DNA of 64,000 nt from Pedobacter puniceum (GTDB lineage: Bacteria > Bacteroidota > Bacteroidia > Sphingobacteriales > Sphingobacteriaceae). A program made the translations under genes and the position numbers. Below, piece after piece: positions 25,111 through 33,670 of this stretch. The stretch spans positions 496,001-560,000 of the forward strand of contig NZ_WKJI01000001.1 in assembly GCF_009674685.1 (NCBI RefSeq), read 5' to 3'. Under the pieces are notes generated by a model. That model made no database searches and was not told the DNA's origin. It was given only the letters and a program-made list of their open reading frames with translations. The first letter of the stretch is position 1; the number at the start of each line of letters is the position of its first letter.

Positions 25111-25626
25111 TTAATGCGGCGGATGATGAGGTGGTGGTGGAGGGCCTTGCTCAGGACGACCTTCTGGTTTGTTTCCCATTAAATGGTGCAGAATTCCCGC
25201 TATCATTTCATCAAATTTTTGCTGTTGCTGAGGATTGCAAAGGGCTCTTACTTTGCTAAAATGCTCAAAAGTAACTTCTTCAAATACTTTTTGGTTTTGA
25301 CTGATTTTAGCTATTAGAACCTTACTTTCGTCTTGATTTACGGTACTATCTTTAAGAAGTGAAAAAAGTCTTTGTCTGAGTAAACGGTTTTCTTGTTTTA
25401 AGGCTTTATTAACCTTTGCATGCTCTTTTTTTAATGCTAAGAAAGCTTTTTCTTGTTTAGCATCAAATTTAAGCTCTTGTATAATGCGGTCATTATTTTC
25501 TGGTGTAGCTAAGCTAGCTGGTTGCGGGTTGGTATGTTTTAATAAATACCAAAGCACTACGCAATTCAGTAAAAAAAGAAATACGAAGCCTATTTTAAAG
25601 AAATTATCTTTGTTTTTATTATTCAT
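25111..25626 (-). CDS. Spy/CpxP-like periplasmic sensor protein with His/Pro-rich tail
   Basis: Membrane-anchored periplasmic protein of about 171 residues. I start it at the ATG at 25626 (MNNKNK), because this gives an ATGAATAA overlap with the upstream gene; an upstream alternative at 25644 is possible. A single N-terminal TM (FFKIGFVFLFLLNCVVLWYLL) is followed by a helical hairpin with DRIIQELKFDAKQEKAFLAL and CNPQQQQKFDEMIAGI, the LxxLxxxQ/LTPEQR-like pattern of Spy/CpxP/CnrX proteins. The tail is Pro- and His-rich (GPPPPPHHPPH), suggesting metal binding. It closes an operon with an ECF sigma factor and a TM protein, as CnrX does in CnrYXH systems. Confidence 0.82.
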   Translation of the reverse strand: MNNKNKDNFFKIGFVFLFLLNCVVLWYLLKHTNPQPASLATPENNDRIIQELKFDAKQEKAFLALKKEHAKVNKALKQENRLLRQRLFSLLKDSTVNQDESKVLIAKISQNQKVFEEVTFEHFSKVRALCNPQQQQKFDEMIAGILHHLMGNKPEGRPEQGPPPPPHHPPH

Positions 25627-25924
25627 AAATTTCTGTTTTTTCAAGCATATTTTGCCCTATTCCATAATCATCAATAATAGCTTTGTAGGTGCTTTGTGCT
25701 TCTTGCCTTTGCTTGTAAATTTTAACTGCAATAATATTTAAGGTTAGAAAAATAACAATAAAAGAGGCCAACGCGTATTTCCAAATAACCGCTGTACTGT
25801 GGCTATGTTGGTGAAAAGAATAATTGGCTAAACGGTATTGTAAAGTCAAGGGAGCTTCTTGTTTTTCAACAACATCTAAGGCATTTAAAATGTCTTCAAC
25901 ATGCTTTATATCTTGATTTTTCAT
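25619..25924 (-). CDS. One-TM protein, candidate anti-sigma factor
   Basis: 101-residue protein between an ECF sigma gene (4 bp upstream) and the Spy-like gene (8-bp overlap downstream). The N-terminal ~45 residues are soluble and charged (MKNQDIKHVEDILNALDVVE), then one TM (VIWKYALASFIVIFLTLNIIAV), then a short charged outer tail. Position and topology match short anti-sigma factors such as CnrY: cytoplasmic sigma-binding segment, one TM, periplasmic contact with a sensor. Sequence alone does not show a ZAS motif or other known anti-sigma fold, so the role is inferred from context. Confidence 0.65.
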   Translation of the reverse strand: MKNQDIKHVEDILNALDVVEKQEAPLTLQYRLANYSFHQHSHSTAVIWKYALASFIVIFLTLNIIAVKIYKQRQEAQSTYKAIIDDYGIGQNMLEKTEIYE

Positions 25925-25928
25925 ATGA

Positions 25929-26504
25929 TTAACCTTTATCTTTAAGTTTATCTATCAGTAACAATTTTAACTGTTGTTTTGCTCTCACCATAATGGATTC
26001 TACCGCAGAGACCGATTTATCTAAAATATCAGCGATTTCTTGCTGCCCCAATCCTTCCAATTTATGAAGTACAATTACTGTTCTATAGTGTTCTGGTAAT
26101 GCCAGTAAAGCTTCATTTAAGTATTGATGATGTTCTTTATTTTCTAGTTTAATACCTGGATGTTCAAAATCGCTATACTTATCAATTTCTGTTTGATAGT
26201 TTGAGTCAAAAATACTGATGATAAAAGCCATCCTCTTTTTTCTTTTTCTCCTTCTAAGTTCTTCCAAACATTTGTTAATAGTTATTCGGTATATCCAAGT
26301 AGAAAGTTTTGCCGTTTCTTTAAATTGATGAATGTTATGGTAAACATCAATAAATACTTCTTGTACCAAATCCTGCGCATCATCGTTATCCTGTAAAAAA
26401 CCTAAAGCCGTATTATAAACTTTATGCTGATAGCTTTTTACTAAGGTTTGATAAGCTTGTCTTTCGCCTTTTTTTAGTTGAAGTATAAGTTGCGCTTCGG
26501 TCAA
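25929..26504 (-). CDS. ECF-type RNA polymerase sigma factor
   Basis: Sigma-70-family ECF factor of 191 residues. Region 2 reads LVKSYQHKVYNTALGFLQDNDDAQDLVQEVFIDVY and continues to STWIYRITINKCLEELRRRK. Region 4 has ALPEHYRTVIVLHKLEGLGQQEIADILDKSVSAVESIMVRAK, a standard -35-binding HTH. It starts 46 bp after SCO and ends 4 bp before the candidate anti-sigma gene, which is followed by the Spy-like sensor. This is the order of a membrane-regulated, signal-responsive sigma module; autoregulation is likely but not visible. Confidence 0.94.
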   Translation of the reverse strand: MTEAQLILQLKKGERQAYQTLVKSYQHKVYNTALGFLQDNDDAQDLVQEVFIDVYHNIHQFKETAKLSTWIYRITINKCLEELRRRKRKKRMAFIISIFDSNYQTEIDKYSDFEHPGIKLENKEHHQYLNEALLALPEHYRTVIVLHKLEGLGQQEIADILDKSVSAVESIMVRAKQQLKLLLIDKLKDKG

Positions 26505-26550
26505 TTTAAATGTTTATTAAATTGGCCTCAAATTGCATAAATTTATTTAA

Positions 26551-27210
26551 TCATTCTTCTCCTTTTTTAAGGGTCTTTATATCATTTATTAATTGCGTAA
26601 TTTCTAAAGGAAGTGTACCATTGTAAATTCCTCTAATCCTTTGCGATGCATCTACCAAAACAAAATGTTCTGTATGTAAAAAGTCTGAGCTATCTTTTGT
26701 AAAACCTAAATCTTCTTCTGCGAAATAAGATTTTCTTGCTAAATCATAAATCTTTACCTTATCACCGGTTAATAAATGCCAATTTTTACTGGTGATGTTA
26801 TTTTGTGCTGCATATTTTTTTAATCTCGGAACGCTATCTATCCAAGGGGTAACGCTATAAGAAAGTATAGCAAATTGTTCATCATCTTTAAAAGCCTCGT
26901 ACACTTTGTACATGTTTTTAGTCATCACCGGGCAAATACTACCGCAGCTGGTAAAAATAAAATTGGCTACATGTATCTTCCCTTTAATGTTCTCTGCTGT
27001 TACTATTTGATGATGGTGGTTAGTAAAACTAAAGGCTCCAATTTGATGTGTAATTTTACGCTCAACATCATCCGGATTTGATATAAAATGCGGTGTAAAG
27101 TCTGGTGTATTATAATAGGGGAGCTGTTGCTGGCTTTGTTGCTGGCAAGCCATCATCCCTAAAAAACTTATCGTAACTATAAAAATTTTAAAAAATACTA
27201 TCCTTAACAT
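26551..27210 (-). CDS. SCO1/SenC-family copper-binding lipoprotein
   Basis: Thioredoxin-fold protein of 219 residues. The signal peptide ends in a lipobox (GMMAC, Cys 22), so it is a periplasm-facing lipoprotein. The copper/redox motif is present as FTSCGSICPVM (C89 and C93, CxxxC) with a conserved His at about 179 (DFLHTEHFVLVD). Family members deliver copper to cytochrome oxidase CuA or act as thiol oxidoreductases. Its start overlaps the preceding MORN-like gene by 23 bp, and the sigma gene follows after 46 bp. The neighbouring YHYH and Spy-like proteins make a copper-linked function plausible. Confidence 0.92.
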   Translation of the reverse strand: MLRIVFFKIFIVTISFLGMMACQQQSQQQLPYYNTPDFTPHFISNPDDVERKITHQIGAFSFTNHHHQIVTAENIKGKIHVANFIFTSCGSICPVMTKNMYKVYEAFKDDEQFAILSYSVTPWIDSVPRLKKYAAQNNITSKNWHLLTGDKVKIYDLARKSYFAEEDLGFTKDSSDFLHTEHFVLVDASQRIRGIYNGTLPLEITQLINDIKTLKKGEE

Positions 27211-27751
27211 TTACACAATTTTTAGTTCCTAATAAGCCAAATCTTCTTCCGTTGATGATTTGATAATTGGCCTTTATTTTTCCGTTATCGTACCACAGTT
27301 GCTGCAAACCTTCTTCATAGCCTGCTTTATAGTTCATAACTCTGATGAGTCTGCCTTCAGGGTTCCACTCTCTTGATTCTCCTTCATACTCATCATTTTC
27401 AAATCTATAAATAGCTTTTTTAGTACCGTTTTCCCACCATAAACGATACTCTCCAATTTTTTTACCAGCTGCAAAAACTCTGCTTTCTTTTAATTTTCCA
27501 CTTTCGTAAAATTGTTTCCAAACCCCTTCTTCTTTGCCATTAACAAAGCTTCTGATACTGGCTGTATCTTTACTTTCGGGATAAAAACCTATCACTATAC
27601 CGCTAAAAATGCTATCATTTAAAGTAGTGATGCCACCATTGGTAAAAAGGTTGATATCATCTTCATGATAAATTTTTAGCTGGGGGTTTTTACAAGCCAT
27701 CAACCAAAAAAAGCATAAAAAACTACTGCGTAACAGTGCCTGCCGTACCAT
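27188..27751 (-). CDS. MORN-like repeat lipoprotein, YwqK family
   Basis: Repeat protein of about 187 residues. I place the start at the ATG at 27751 (MVRQALLRSS), because the longer frame back to 27853 runs deep into the upstream gene. A hydrophobic leader ends in a lipobox (WLMAC). Then come several about 22-residue MORN_2-type units: NGKEEGVWKQFYESGKLKES, GKKIGEYRLWWENGTKKAIY, NDEYEGESREWNPEGRLIRV, GYEEGLQQLWYDNGKIKA. The family is annotated as 'YwqK antitoxin' but in Bacteroidota these are usually surface or periplasmic proteins, so I would not read toxin-antitoxin into it. It overlaps both neighbours (29 bp with the YHYH gene, 23 bp with SCO). Confidence 0.8.
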   Translation of the reverse strand: MVRQALLRSSFLCFFWLMACKNPQLKIYHEDDINLFTNGGITTLNDSIFSGIVIGFYPESKDTASIRSFVNGKEEGVWKQFYESGKLKESRVFAAGKKIGEYRLWWENGTKKAIYRFENDEYEGESREWNPEGRLIRVMNYKAGYEEGLQQLWYDNGKIKANYQIINGRRFGLLGTKNCVNVKDSIF

Positions 27752-28478
27752 AATAGCCACTTCCGTTAATGTAAGGATCTGTACTGGTGATATGATAATG
27801 ATAAATTCCGTTTGGATAATCAGCAGTTGCATGCGTATGTCCGTGGAATTCATCTAAATCTGCATTTACAACCGTTCTGTTATTCTCTAATGGTCCATAC
27901 ACCGGGAAACCATCTAAAAGAAAGCCTAATAAAGCATTTTTACCTTTTGCAGTAGTTAAATAAGTAGGCTCTACGTGGTAATGGTAAGCACCTTGCTGTT
28001 GCGGATGTCCTGCATATTGGTCAAAACTATTAATCTCGCCAGTTAAAGGCTGATTATTTGGTCCGGCGTATTGATTATAAATAGGCACTCCGTTTAAAGA
28101 AACGCCAATAGCACCTAATGCTGTAGCCCGGTGCGTAGTGGCTACCTGCGGGTTTAAAGGGATTTTAAAAGTATAGTTAAAAGAGGCAATTTTATTTGGA
28201 TTCTTATTAAAAGCAGCGTTTGTGCCATTGTAAGCTTCGTATTTACTGCTCCAAGTTGTGTTTTGATAATAAGGGCTGTTGTGGTCTGGTAAACCATTCA
28301 CTTTAATAACAACAAAGTTGCCTTCAATGTAAATGTCTTGTGCACCATAAATTTTCTTATATACATCTGGTACAGTTGTGGTGTTGGTGTTTGGCGTTGC
28401 CTCTTCGCTGGTGGTCGAGCTTTTTTTGCATGCTAATGAAAGAATGATAAAGCAGGAAAATAATAGTTTAGTTTTCAT
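27723..28478 (-). CDS. YHYH-domain lipoprotein
   Basis: Exported lipoprotein of about 251 residues. The best start is the ATG at 28478 (MKTKLLFSC), giving a signal peptide with lipobox LSLAC; a longer frame to 28511 adds only 11 residues. The domain is defined by two YHYH motifs (QGAYHYHVEPTYLT and GIYHYHITSTDPYINGSGYYG) and by GFLLDGFPVYGP between them. The His-rich motifs suggest metal binding; no activity is established. It is the first gene of the minus-strand cluster YHYH, MORN-like, SCO, ECF sigma, TM protein, Spy-like, and its promoter must lie in the 94 bp between it and the GH3 gene. Confidence 0.87.
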   Translation of the reverse strand: MKTKLLFSCFIILSLACKKSSTTSEEATPNTNTTTVPDVYKKIYGAQDIYIEGNFVVIKVNGLPDHNSPYYQNTTWSSKYEAYNGTNAAFNKNPNKIASFNYTFKIPLNPQVATTHRATALGAIGVSLNGVPIYNQYAGPNNQPLTGEINSFDQYAGHPQQQGAYHYHVEPTYLTTAKGKNALLGFLLDGFPVYGPLENNRTVVNADLDEFHGHTHATADYPNGIYHYHITSTDPYINGSGYYGTAGTVTQ

Positions 28479-28572
28479 ATCTTTTTTGTTTTGATATGAT
28501 TTAGATGCCATCCCTACAAAATTCCTGCGCTGTTTTTTGTGTTTATTCTTATGATACTGATTATCAATGATT

Positions 28573-30114
28573 TTAATTTGTGTTTAGCTGCTTTTGCTCT
28601 AAAGATGAAAAGTAATTTTCTAAATCCAGAAGCTCATTTTCTTTCATTACCCGAGGTATTTTTACCTGTCCGCCCATTTTCTTGGTTTCATCACTCCATA
28701 AATAAAAATAGTCTACAGGTACTATGCGAACCTCAATCGCTTTAAGTGCTTTAGAGCGAGCCACCGTATAGTTTTTATTTAAGTTTTGTAAGCATTTATC
28801 TAAAAAGGCAGCTATAGCCTTTTCATCATCATCTTTATGGCATCCTAAAATCCATTGGTGAACAAAAGCATCATCTTTTTTTACGGCGCCAACAACAAAT
28901 TCTTTAATTTCTAAATCAAATTCTTGCTCTACCATAGCAATGGCTTTATTCATCTGGTGGACAGATAATTGCGAACCTACTACGTTTAAAAAATGCTTTG
29001 TTCTACCTGTAATTTTTATTTCGGCTTTTGTTTTATCTGTAATCATCACCGTATCACCAATCATATAACGCCAAGCACCTGCAACTGTAGAAATCAGCAA
29101 AACATATTCTTTATTTTCTTCTGCATGTTCTAAAGTGTAAACAGGTGCATCTTGTTTTACAGCGCCATTTTCATCTAAAAATTGTTCTTCAAAAGGCACA
29201 AATTCAAAGAAAATACCATTGTTGCAAGTTAAGGCCATTGCTGTTGTATGAGGTCTTTTTTGCATTGCAATAAAACCTTCAGACGCTAAATAGGTATCGA
29301 TATAAATTAAAGGATGAGCCAATAATTTCTCCAGACTATTTCTATAAGGTTCAAAGGCAACGCCACCAGTAGTGTAAACCATTAAATTAGGCCAAATTTG
29401 GTGGATGTTTTGAAGCTGATGTTTTTCTATAATGGCTTTTAGCATCAGTTCTATCCAAGCAGGAATACCTGATAGACTGCCAATATCCCAGTTTGGGGCT
29501 TCCTCTGCAATTTTTTCTATTCGTAAATCCCAATCTTCAATACTGGCAATTTCTTGTCCGGGTTTATAATATCCTTTAAACCATACAGGAAGATTGGCTG
29601 CGCTAATACCACTAATTTCTCCCATTAAAAATTCGCCTTGTTTAATTAGTTGTGTGCAGCTTCCCAGCATCAAGATTTGTTTTTCAAAAAATGAGGCAGG
29701 TAAATCAAAATTTCTCAAACTTAAAACCTGTTGTATGCCTGCTTTTCTAATGGCTTCTAATAAATCATCCGTTACCGGGATTTGCTTGCTATGACTGGTA
29801 GTGCCGCTACTTAAAGCAAAATATTGCTGTGTGCCCGGCCAAGTAATATTTTGATGGCCTTTAGCTAAATAATGCCACCAATCGGCATGTATTTTATCAT
29901 AATCATGAATGGGTACTTGCGCCTGAAAAGCCTGTTCTAAAGCATCAGCATTTAAAACATCTTCAAAATGATAATGCTTACCAAATGCCGTATGTTTGGC
30001 TTGTTCTAGTAGTTTTTTTAAAACTTCTTTTTGTGCCTTTGCAGGATGTTCATCGGTACTTACCCATCCCGAAAGGGATATAGCTTTCTTTATTAATTCG
30101 CCTATAACCGTCAT
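28573..30114 (-). CDS. GH3-family acyl-acid-amido synthetase-like protein
   Basis: Protein of 513 residues of the GH3 (auxin-responsive promoter) superfamily, adenylate-forming enzymes that in plants conjugate hormones to amino acids. Seen: the N-terminal KKLLEQAKHTAFGKHYHFED, the ATP-site FALSSGTTSHSKQIPVT, VYTTGGVAFEPYRNSL, and a C-terminal part with LNVVGSQLSVHQMNKA and QVKIPRVMKE. Bacterial GH3 genes are widespread in Bacteroidota, but substrates are mostly unknown. It stands alone between the YHYH cluster and the YihY/BrkB gene, both on the same strand, with about 50 bp on the upstream side. Confidence 0.9.
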   Translation of the reverse strand: MTVIGELIKKAISLSGWVSTDEHPAKAQKEVLKKLLEQAKHTAFGKHYHFEDVLNADALEQAFQAQVPIHDYDKIHADWWHYLAKGHQNITWPGTQQYFALSSGTTSHSKQIPVTDDLLEAIRKAGIQQVLSLRNFDLPASFFEKQILMLGSCTQLIKQGEFLMGEISGISAANLPVWFKGYYKPGQEIASIEDWDLRIEKIAEEAPNWDIGSLSGIPAWIELMLKAIIEKHQLQNIHQIWPNLMVYTTGGVAFEPYRNSLEKLLAHPLIYIDTYLASEGFIAMQKRPHTTAMALTCNNGIFFEFVPFEEQFLDENGAVKQDAPVYTLEHAEENKEYVLLISTVAGAWRYMIGDTVMITDKTKAEIKITGRTKHFLNVVGSQLSVHQMNKAIAMVEQEFDLEIKEFVVGAVKKDDAFVHQWILGCHKDDDEKAIAAFLDKCLQNLNKNYTVARSKALKAIEVRIVPVDYFYLWSDETKKMGGQVKIPRVMKENELLDLENYFSSLEQKQLNTN

Positions 30115-30164
30115 AGTAGATGTAGATGTTTAGACCTAGAAATACAATTTTAATACCGTTGTTT

Positions 30165-31082
30165 TTACGGTGCAAGGCCTTTAATTTCTTCTAGTCTAAA
30201 TTTATAAGCCATACGAGTGGTTTTGATAGGAAGTTTGAGTTCTTCGCTCATGGTTTGTATAAAGCAAGCGCCATAATAAAAAATAAAAGACGAGTAAAAA
30301 ATGTACAGCATAACCAACAAGATAGCGCCAGAAGTACCATATATTTCATTAATGTTTGAGTTAATGAGGACTGCTTTTAAAATGATTTTTCCTACTGTAA
30401 ACAGTATAGCTGTAAAAGTGCTTCCTAAAAAACTGATACGCCAATATGGTCTGCCATCAGCAATGAACCTAAATGCAATGCTAAACCAAGTGGTGGCTAC
30501 GGTTAAAAAAATCAACTCGTTAAGAAAATTTCCTAAAATGGGTAGGTAGCCAAATTCTTTTTCCAGATAAATTCTTATCCCTTCTAACAAAAATACTATA
30601 AAGAGTAATAAGCCACCTAAGCTGATAATCCCTAAAGATTTTGCCCTTTGCTTGATATGAAATTTAAATCCGGGATGTTCTTTTACTCGGATACTCCATA
30701 ATTGGTTTATGGTGTTTCTGATGATGATAAATAGGGTAGTAGAGACAAAAAGCAGGAAAATAAACCCCAAAACGGTGATGTACCAAGTCTCACTCATGGC
30801 ATAAATATTTCTTAGGATACTTCTTATCTCATCTGCGCTAACTGTCCCCAAGTTTTCAGAGAGCTTTTCTAGGATATTTTGCCCAAATTCTCTTCGGTTA
30901 AAAAACATCCCAAACAATTGTAAAAGCACAACAATGATAGCAGGGAGGGCAAAAGTTGCAAAAAAAGCTGTGGAGGCGGCTAAACGTAAAGGGTCGTTTT
31001 TCTTAAAATTCTCAAAAGCAAGTCTGGCAAATAAAGTAAAATGTTTTAAATGCTTTATAAATCTCTTTCTTTTAGATTCCAT
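30165..31082 (-). CDS. YihY/virulence-factor BrkB family membrane protein
   Basis: Polytopic inner-membrane protein of 305 residues. Hydrophobic segments lie at about 37-60, 110-130, 150-175, 190-212, 225-245 and 255-280. Family features are DPLRLAASTAFFATFALPAI in the first TM, IIRNTINQLWSIRVKEHPGF, and the closing YGTSGAILLVMLYIFYSSFIFYYGACFIQT. It was once called ribonuclease BN, which was a mis-assignment. The transport or other role of the family is not settled. It is the most upstream gene of the minus-strand run; divergent proB starts 108 bp away. Confidence 0.9.
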   Translation of the reverse strand: MESKRKRFIKHLKHFTLFARLAFENFKKNDPLRLAASTAFFATFALPAIIVVLLQLFGMFFNRREFGQNILEKLSENLGTVSADEIRSILRNIYAMSETWYITVLGFIFLLFVSTTLFIIIRNTINQLWSIRVKEHPGFKFHIKQRAKSLGIISLGGLLLFIVFLLEGIRIYLEKEFGYLPILGNFLNELIFLTVATTWFSIAFRFIADGRPYWRISFLGSTFTAILFTVGKIILKAVLINSNINEIYGTSGAILLVMLYIFYSSFIFYYGACFIQTMSEELKLPIKTTRMAYKFRLEEIKGLAP

Positions 31083-31190
31083 ACCATGAGTTAAACAAAA
31101 ATAGAACCACTAAAAAAGCAGCTTTAATTGCACTGATTTAACCTAATTCAATTCAAATTTTTATAGTTTTACGCTTCAAATAAAAATAGA

Positions 31191-32225
31191 TTGAAGAAGC
31201 CCATAATCGTTATCAAATTTGGTTCGGCATCCATTACCACTAGTAAAGGAGAGCTTGATGAACTGGTAGTGAGTGAAATAGCTCGTCAGGTTGCGCTATT
31301 GCATCAAAATTATAATATTGTTTTAGTTTCTTCTGGTGCTGTGGCAGCCGGTAAAAAGCATTTACAACAATATGCAGGTACTTTAATAGAGCGTAAAGCG
31401 GCAGCTGCAATTGGTAACCCTTTGTTATTGCAAACCTATTCTAAATATTTTGCGCCTTTTCAATTAGCTATTGCACAAAGCTTGTGCGAGCGTCATCATT
31501 TTTCTAACAGAGACCAGTTTTTACAGCTTAAAAAAACGTATGAAGAGCTCTGGAAAAACGGTATTATACCTGTTGCTAATGAAAATGATGTGGTAAGTAA
31601 CCTCGAACTTAAATTTTCTGATAACGATGAATTGGCAACCTTAATAGCCGTTGGTTTTGGTGCCGAGCAGATTTTATACAGCACCTCTGTACCAGGTGTT
31701 TTAGATGCTGATGGACAAGTTATCCCAGAGATAAAAGTGATAGATAAAGAAGCTTTATCGCTAGCAAAGAAAGAGAAATCTGCCGTTGGTTTAGGCGGGA
31801 TGACATCTAAGTTGAATTTTGCCCGTTTAGCCACCCAAATGGGTATAAAAGCTGTGATTTTTGGTGTACGCACACAAGATGGTATTTTAAAAGCCGTTAA
31901 AGGAGAAACAGGTACGGTTTGTTTGGCACAACCTTGTAACATTCCGTCTAGAAATAAATGGTTGGCCAGCGGTAGTTTGGTTACCGGAAAAATTCAGGTG
32001 GATGATGGTGCACAAAAAGCCTTAAAAGCAAGACATAGTTTACTTGCTGTAGGTGTTAAAAAAGTATTGAGAGATTTTGAGGCTGGCGAGGTATTCGAGA
32101 TTTTAGACGAGAAAGGCCTAGCATTCGCGGTAGCAAAATCTAAAATAGATTCAAAAATTTTAAGTTCAGATACCAAAAAGCAAAACTTGGAAATTGCACA
32201 TGCAGATGACATCGTTTTACTTTAA
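31191..32225 (+). CDS. proB: Glutamate 5-kinase
   Basis: First step of proline synthesis: phosphorylates glutamate to gamma-glutamyl phosphate. The 344 residues comprise an amino-acid-kinase domain (IVIKFGSASIT at the start, VLVSSGAVAAGK, IPVANENDVVS, AVGLGGMTSKLNFARLA) and a C-terminal PUA domain (about 265-344). The start is TTG at 31191, since an in-frame stop lies just upstream and no ATG fits. proA follows after 12 bp, so the two enzymes are made from one transcript and can channel the unstable product. Confidence 0.94.
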   Translation: MKKPIIVIKFGSASITTSKGELDELVVSEIARQVALLHQNYNIVLVSSGAVAAGKKHLQQYAGTLIERKAAAAIGNPLLLQTYSKYFAPFQLAIAQSLCERHHFSNRDQFLQLKKTYEELWKNGIIPVANENDVVSNLELKFSDNDELATLIAVGFGAEQILYSTSVPGVLDADGQVIPEIKVIDKEALSLAKKEKSAVGLGGMTSKLNFARLATQMGIKAVIFGVRTQDGILKAVKGETGTVCLAQPCNIPSRNKWLASGSLVTGKIQVDDGAQKALKARHSLLAVGVKKVLRDFEAGEVFEILDEKGLAFAVAKSKIDSKILSSDTKKQNLEIAHADDIVLL

Positions 32226-32237
32226 TATTTATAAGCA

Positions 32238-33485
32238 ATGGAAAATATTCAGGATATATTAAAAGCAGCATCCAAAGCAACAACAGTTATCAGAAACCTG
32301 TCTGCCGATAAAAAGCAGGCTGTTTTGCATGATTTGGCTAAAGATTTAATTAAACATAGTGATTTAATTATTACCGAAAACCAGAAGGATTTAGAGAAAA
32401 TGGATGATACCGACCCTAAAAAGGATAGGTTGCTACTTTCTGCCGATAGAATTATTGGTTTGGCTAAAAGTGTAAATGAAGTAGCTGTTTTGGAAGATCC
32501 AACAGGGGTAATTTTATCAGAAAAAACTTTACCTAACGGACTTAAAGTGCAAAAGAAAACAGTTGCCTTGGGTGTTGTGGGGGTAATCTATGAATCGAGA
32601 CCGAATGTAACCATAGATGTAGCTGCTTTATGTATACGCTCTGGTAATGTTTGTTTGCTAAGAGGTGGTACCGATGCTTATTTTACCAACATCTGTTTGG
32701 TAGATATTATCCGTAATGTTTTAAAGGCACATCAGTTAAATCCTGATATTGTACAGTTAATGCCGGTAGACCGTAAATATGTGCAAGAATTGCTTACAGC
32801 AACCAAATATGTAGATATTATTATCCCTAGAGGCTCGCAACAACTCATAGATTTTGTAAGACAAAACGCTAAAGTACCTGTTATAGAAACTGGTGCTGGT
32901 GTTTGCCATACATATGTAGAAAGTACTGCTAATTTAGAAAAGGCATCAAAAATCATCACTAATGCTAAAGTGAGCAGGCCATCTGTTTGTAACTCTTTAG
33001 ACACTGTAGTGGTTGATAGAAGTGTTGCTGCAGATTTATTGAAATTGGTTGCCGATGATATGCTGCCTTATGCAGTAGAGATTTTTGCTGATGATTATGC
33101 TCATCAAATCTTGAATGATTTAAAATATCCTTTCTTACAAAGAGCAGAGGCTGAAGATTTCGGTCGCGAGTTTTTATCCCTAAAATGCTCTGTTAAGGTT
33201 GTGGATGGGATAGAGGAAGCTTTAGCACACATCAGCGAGTTTTCTTCTAAACATTCTGAAGCCATCATCTCAGAAGACCAAGCATTGATAGAAATATTTA
33301 TGAATGATGTTGATGCAGCGGCTGTTTATGCTAACGCCTCAACCCGCTTTACCGATGGTGGCGAGTTTGGTTTAGGTGCTGAAATAGGTATCTCTACCCA
33401 AAAATTACATGCTCGTGGTCCTTTTGCATTAGAAAAACTCGTGACAGAAAAATGGTATGTGACGGGTAATGGGCAGGTGAGGTAA
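32238..33485 (+). CDS. proA: Gamma-glutamyl phosphate reductase (glutamate-5-semialdehyde dehydrogenase)
   Basis: Second step of proline synthesis: NADPH-dependent reduction of gamma-glutamyl phosphate to glutamate 5-semialdehyde. The 415 residues fit the family: GVVGVIYESRPNVTIDVAALCIRSGN, then IPRGSQQLIDFVRQNAKVPVIETG, the active-site Cys in KVSRPSVCNSLDTVVV, and TRFTDGGEFGLGAEIGISTQKLHARGPF near the end. The gene is 12 bp behind proB. It is followed by a short stretch of degenerate AGTCCG-type repeats rather than a clear terminator. Confidence 0.96.
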   Translation: MENIQDILKAASKATTVIRNLSADKKQAVLHDLAKDLIKHSDLIITENQKDLEKMDDTDPKKDRLLLSADRIIGLAKSVNEVAVLEDPTGVILSEKTLPNGLKVQKKTVALGVVGVIYESRPNVTIDVAALCIRSGNVCLLRGGTDAYFTNICLVDIIRNVLKAHQLNPDIVQLMPVDRKYVQELLTATKYVDIIIPRGSQQLIDFVRQNAKVPVIETGAGVCHTYVESTANLEKASKIITNAKVSRPSVCNSLDTVVVDRSVAADLLKLVADDMLPYAVEIFADDYAHQILNDLKYPFLQRAEAEDFGREFLSLKCSVKVVDGIEEALAHISEFSSKHSEAIISEDQALIEIFMNDVDAAAVYANASTRFTDGGEFGLGAEIGISTQKLHARGPFALEKLVTEKWYVTGNGQVR

Positions 33486-33499
33486 GTTGGGGAGTCCGC

Positions 33500-33588
33500 A
33501 GTCCGTGGTCCGCAGTCTGAAGTTTGGGTGCTGAGTTTGAAAGTTGGGTAGACAGCTGTTCGTAGTCCGTGGTCCGCAGTTTGAAGTC
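33500..33588. repeat. Degenerate direct repeat after proA
   Basis: AGTCCGTGGTCCGCAGTCTG at 33500 recurs as AGTCCGTGGTCCGCAGTTTG at 33564 (period 64 bp), in a stretch built of AGTC/GTCCG words. Similar AGT-word stretches occur at 22593-22642 and about 41628-41700, all just after or before genes. Confidence 0.65.
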
Positions 33589-33670
33589 TGGATGTTTAAT
33601 TTAGGTGGTTTTTGAAGGGTTGAACATTAATAGCAATAGTTTGTTCATCATATATCAACATTTAAAAGAG

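Noticed and set aside
27188-27751. Toxin-antitoxin pair suggested by the YwqK name
   Set aside because: The protein is an exported MORN-type repeat lipoprotein and no toxin gene is adjacent; neighbours are metal and sigma genes.
27751-27853. Longer start for the MORN-like gene at 27853
   Set aside because: It would extend 131 bp into the YHYH gene and lose the lipoprotein signal; ATG 27751 gives a proper signal peptide.
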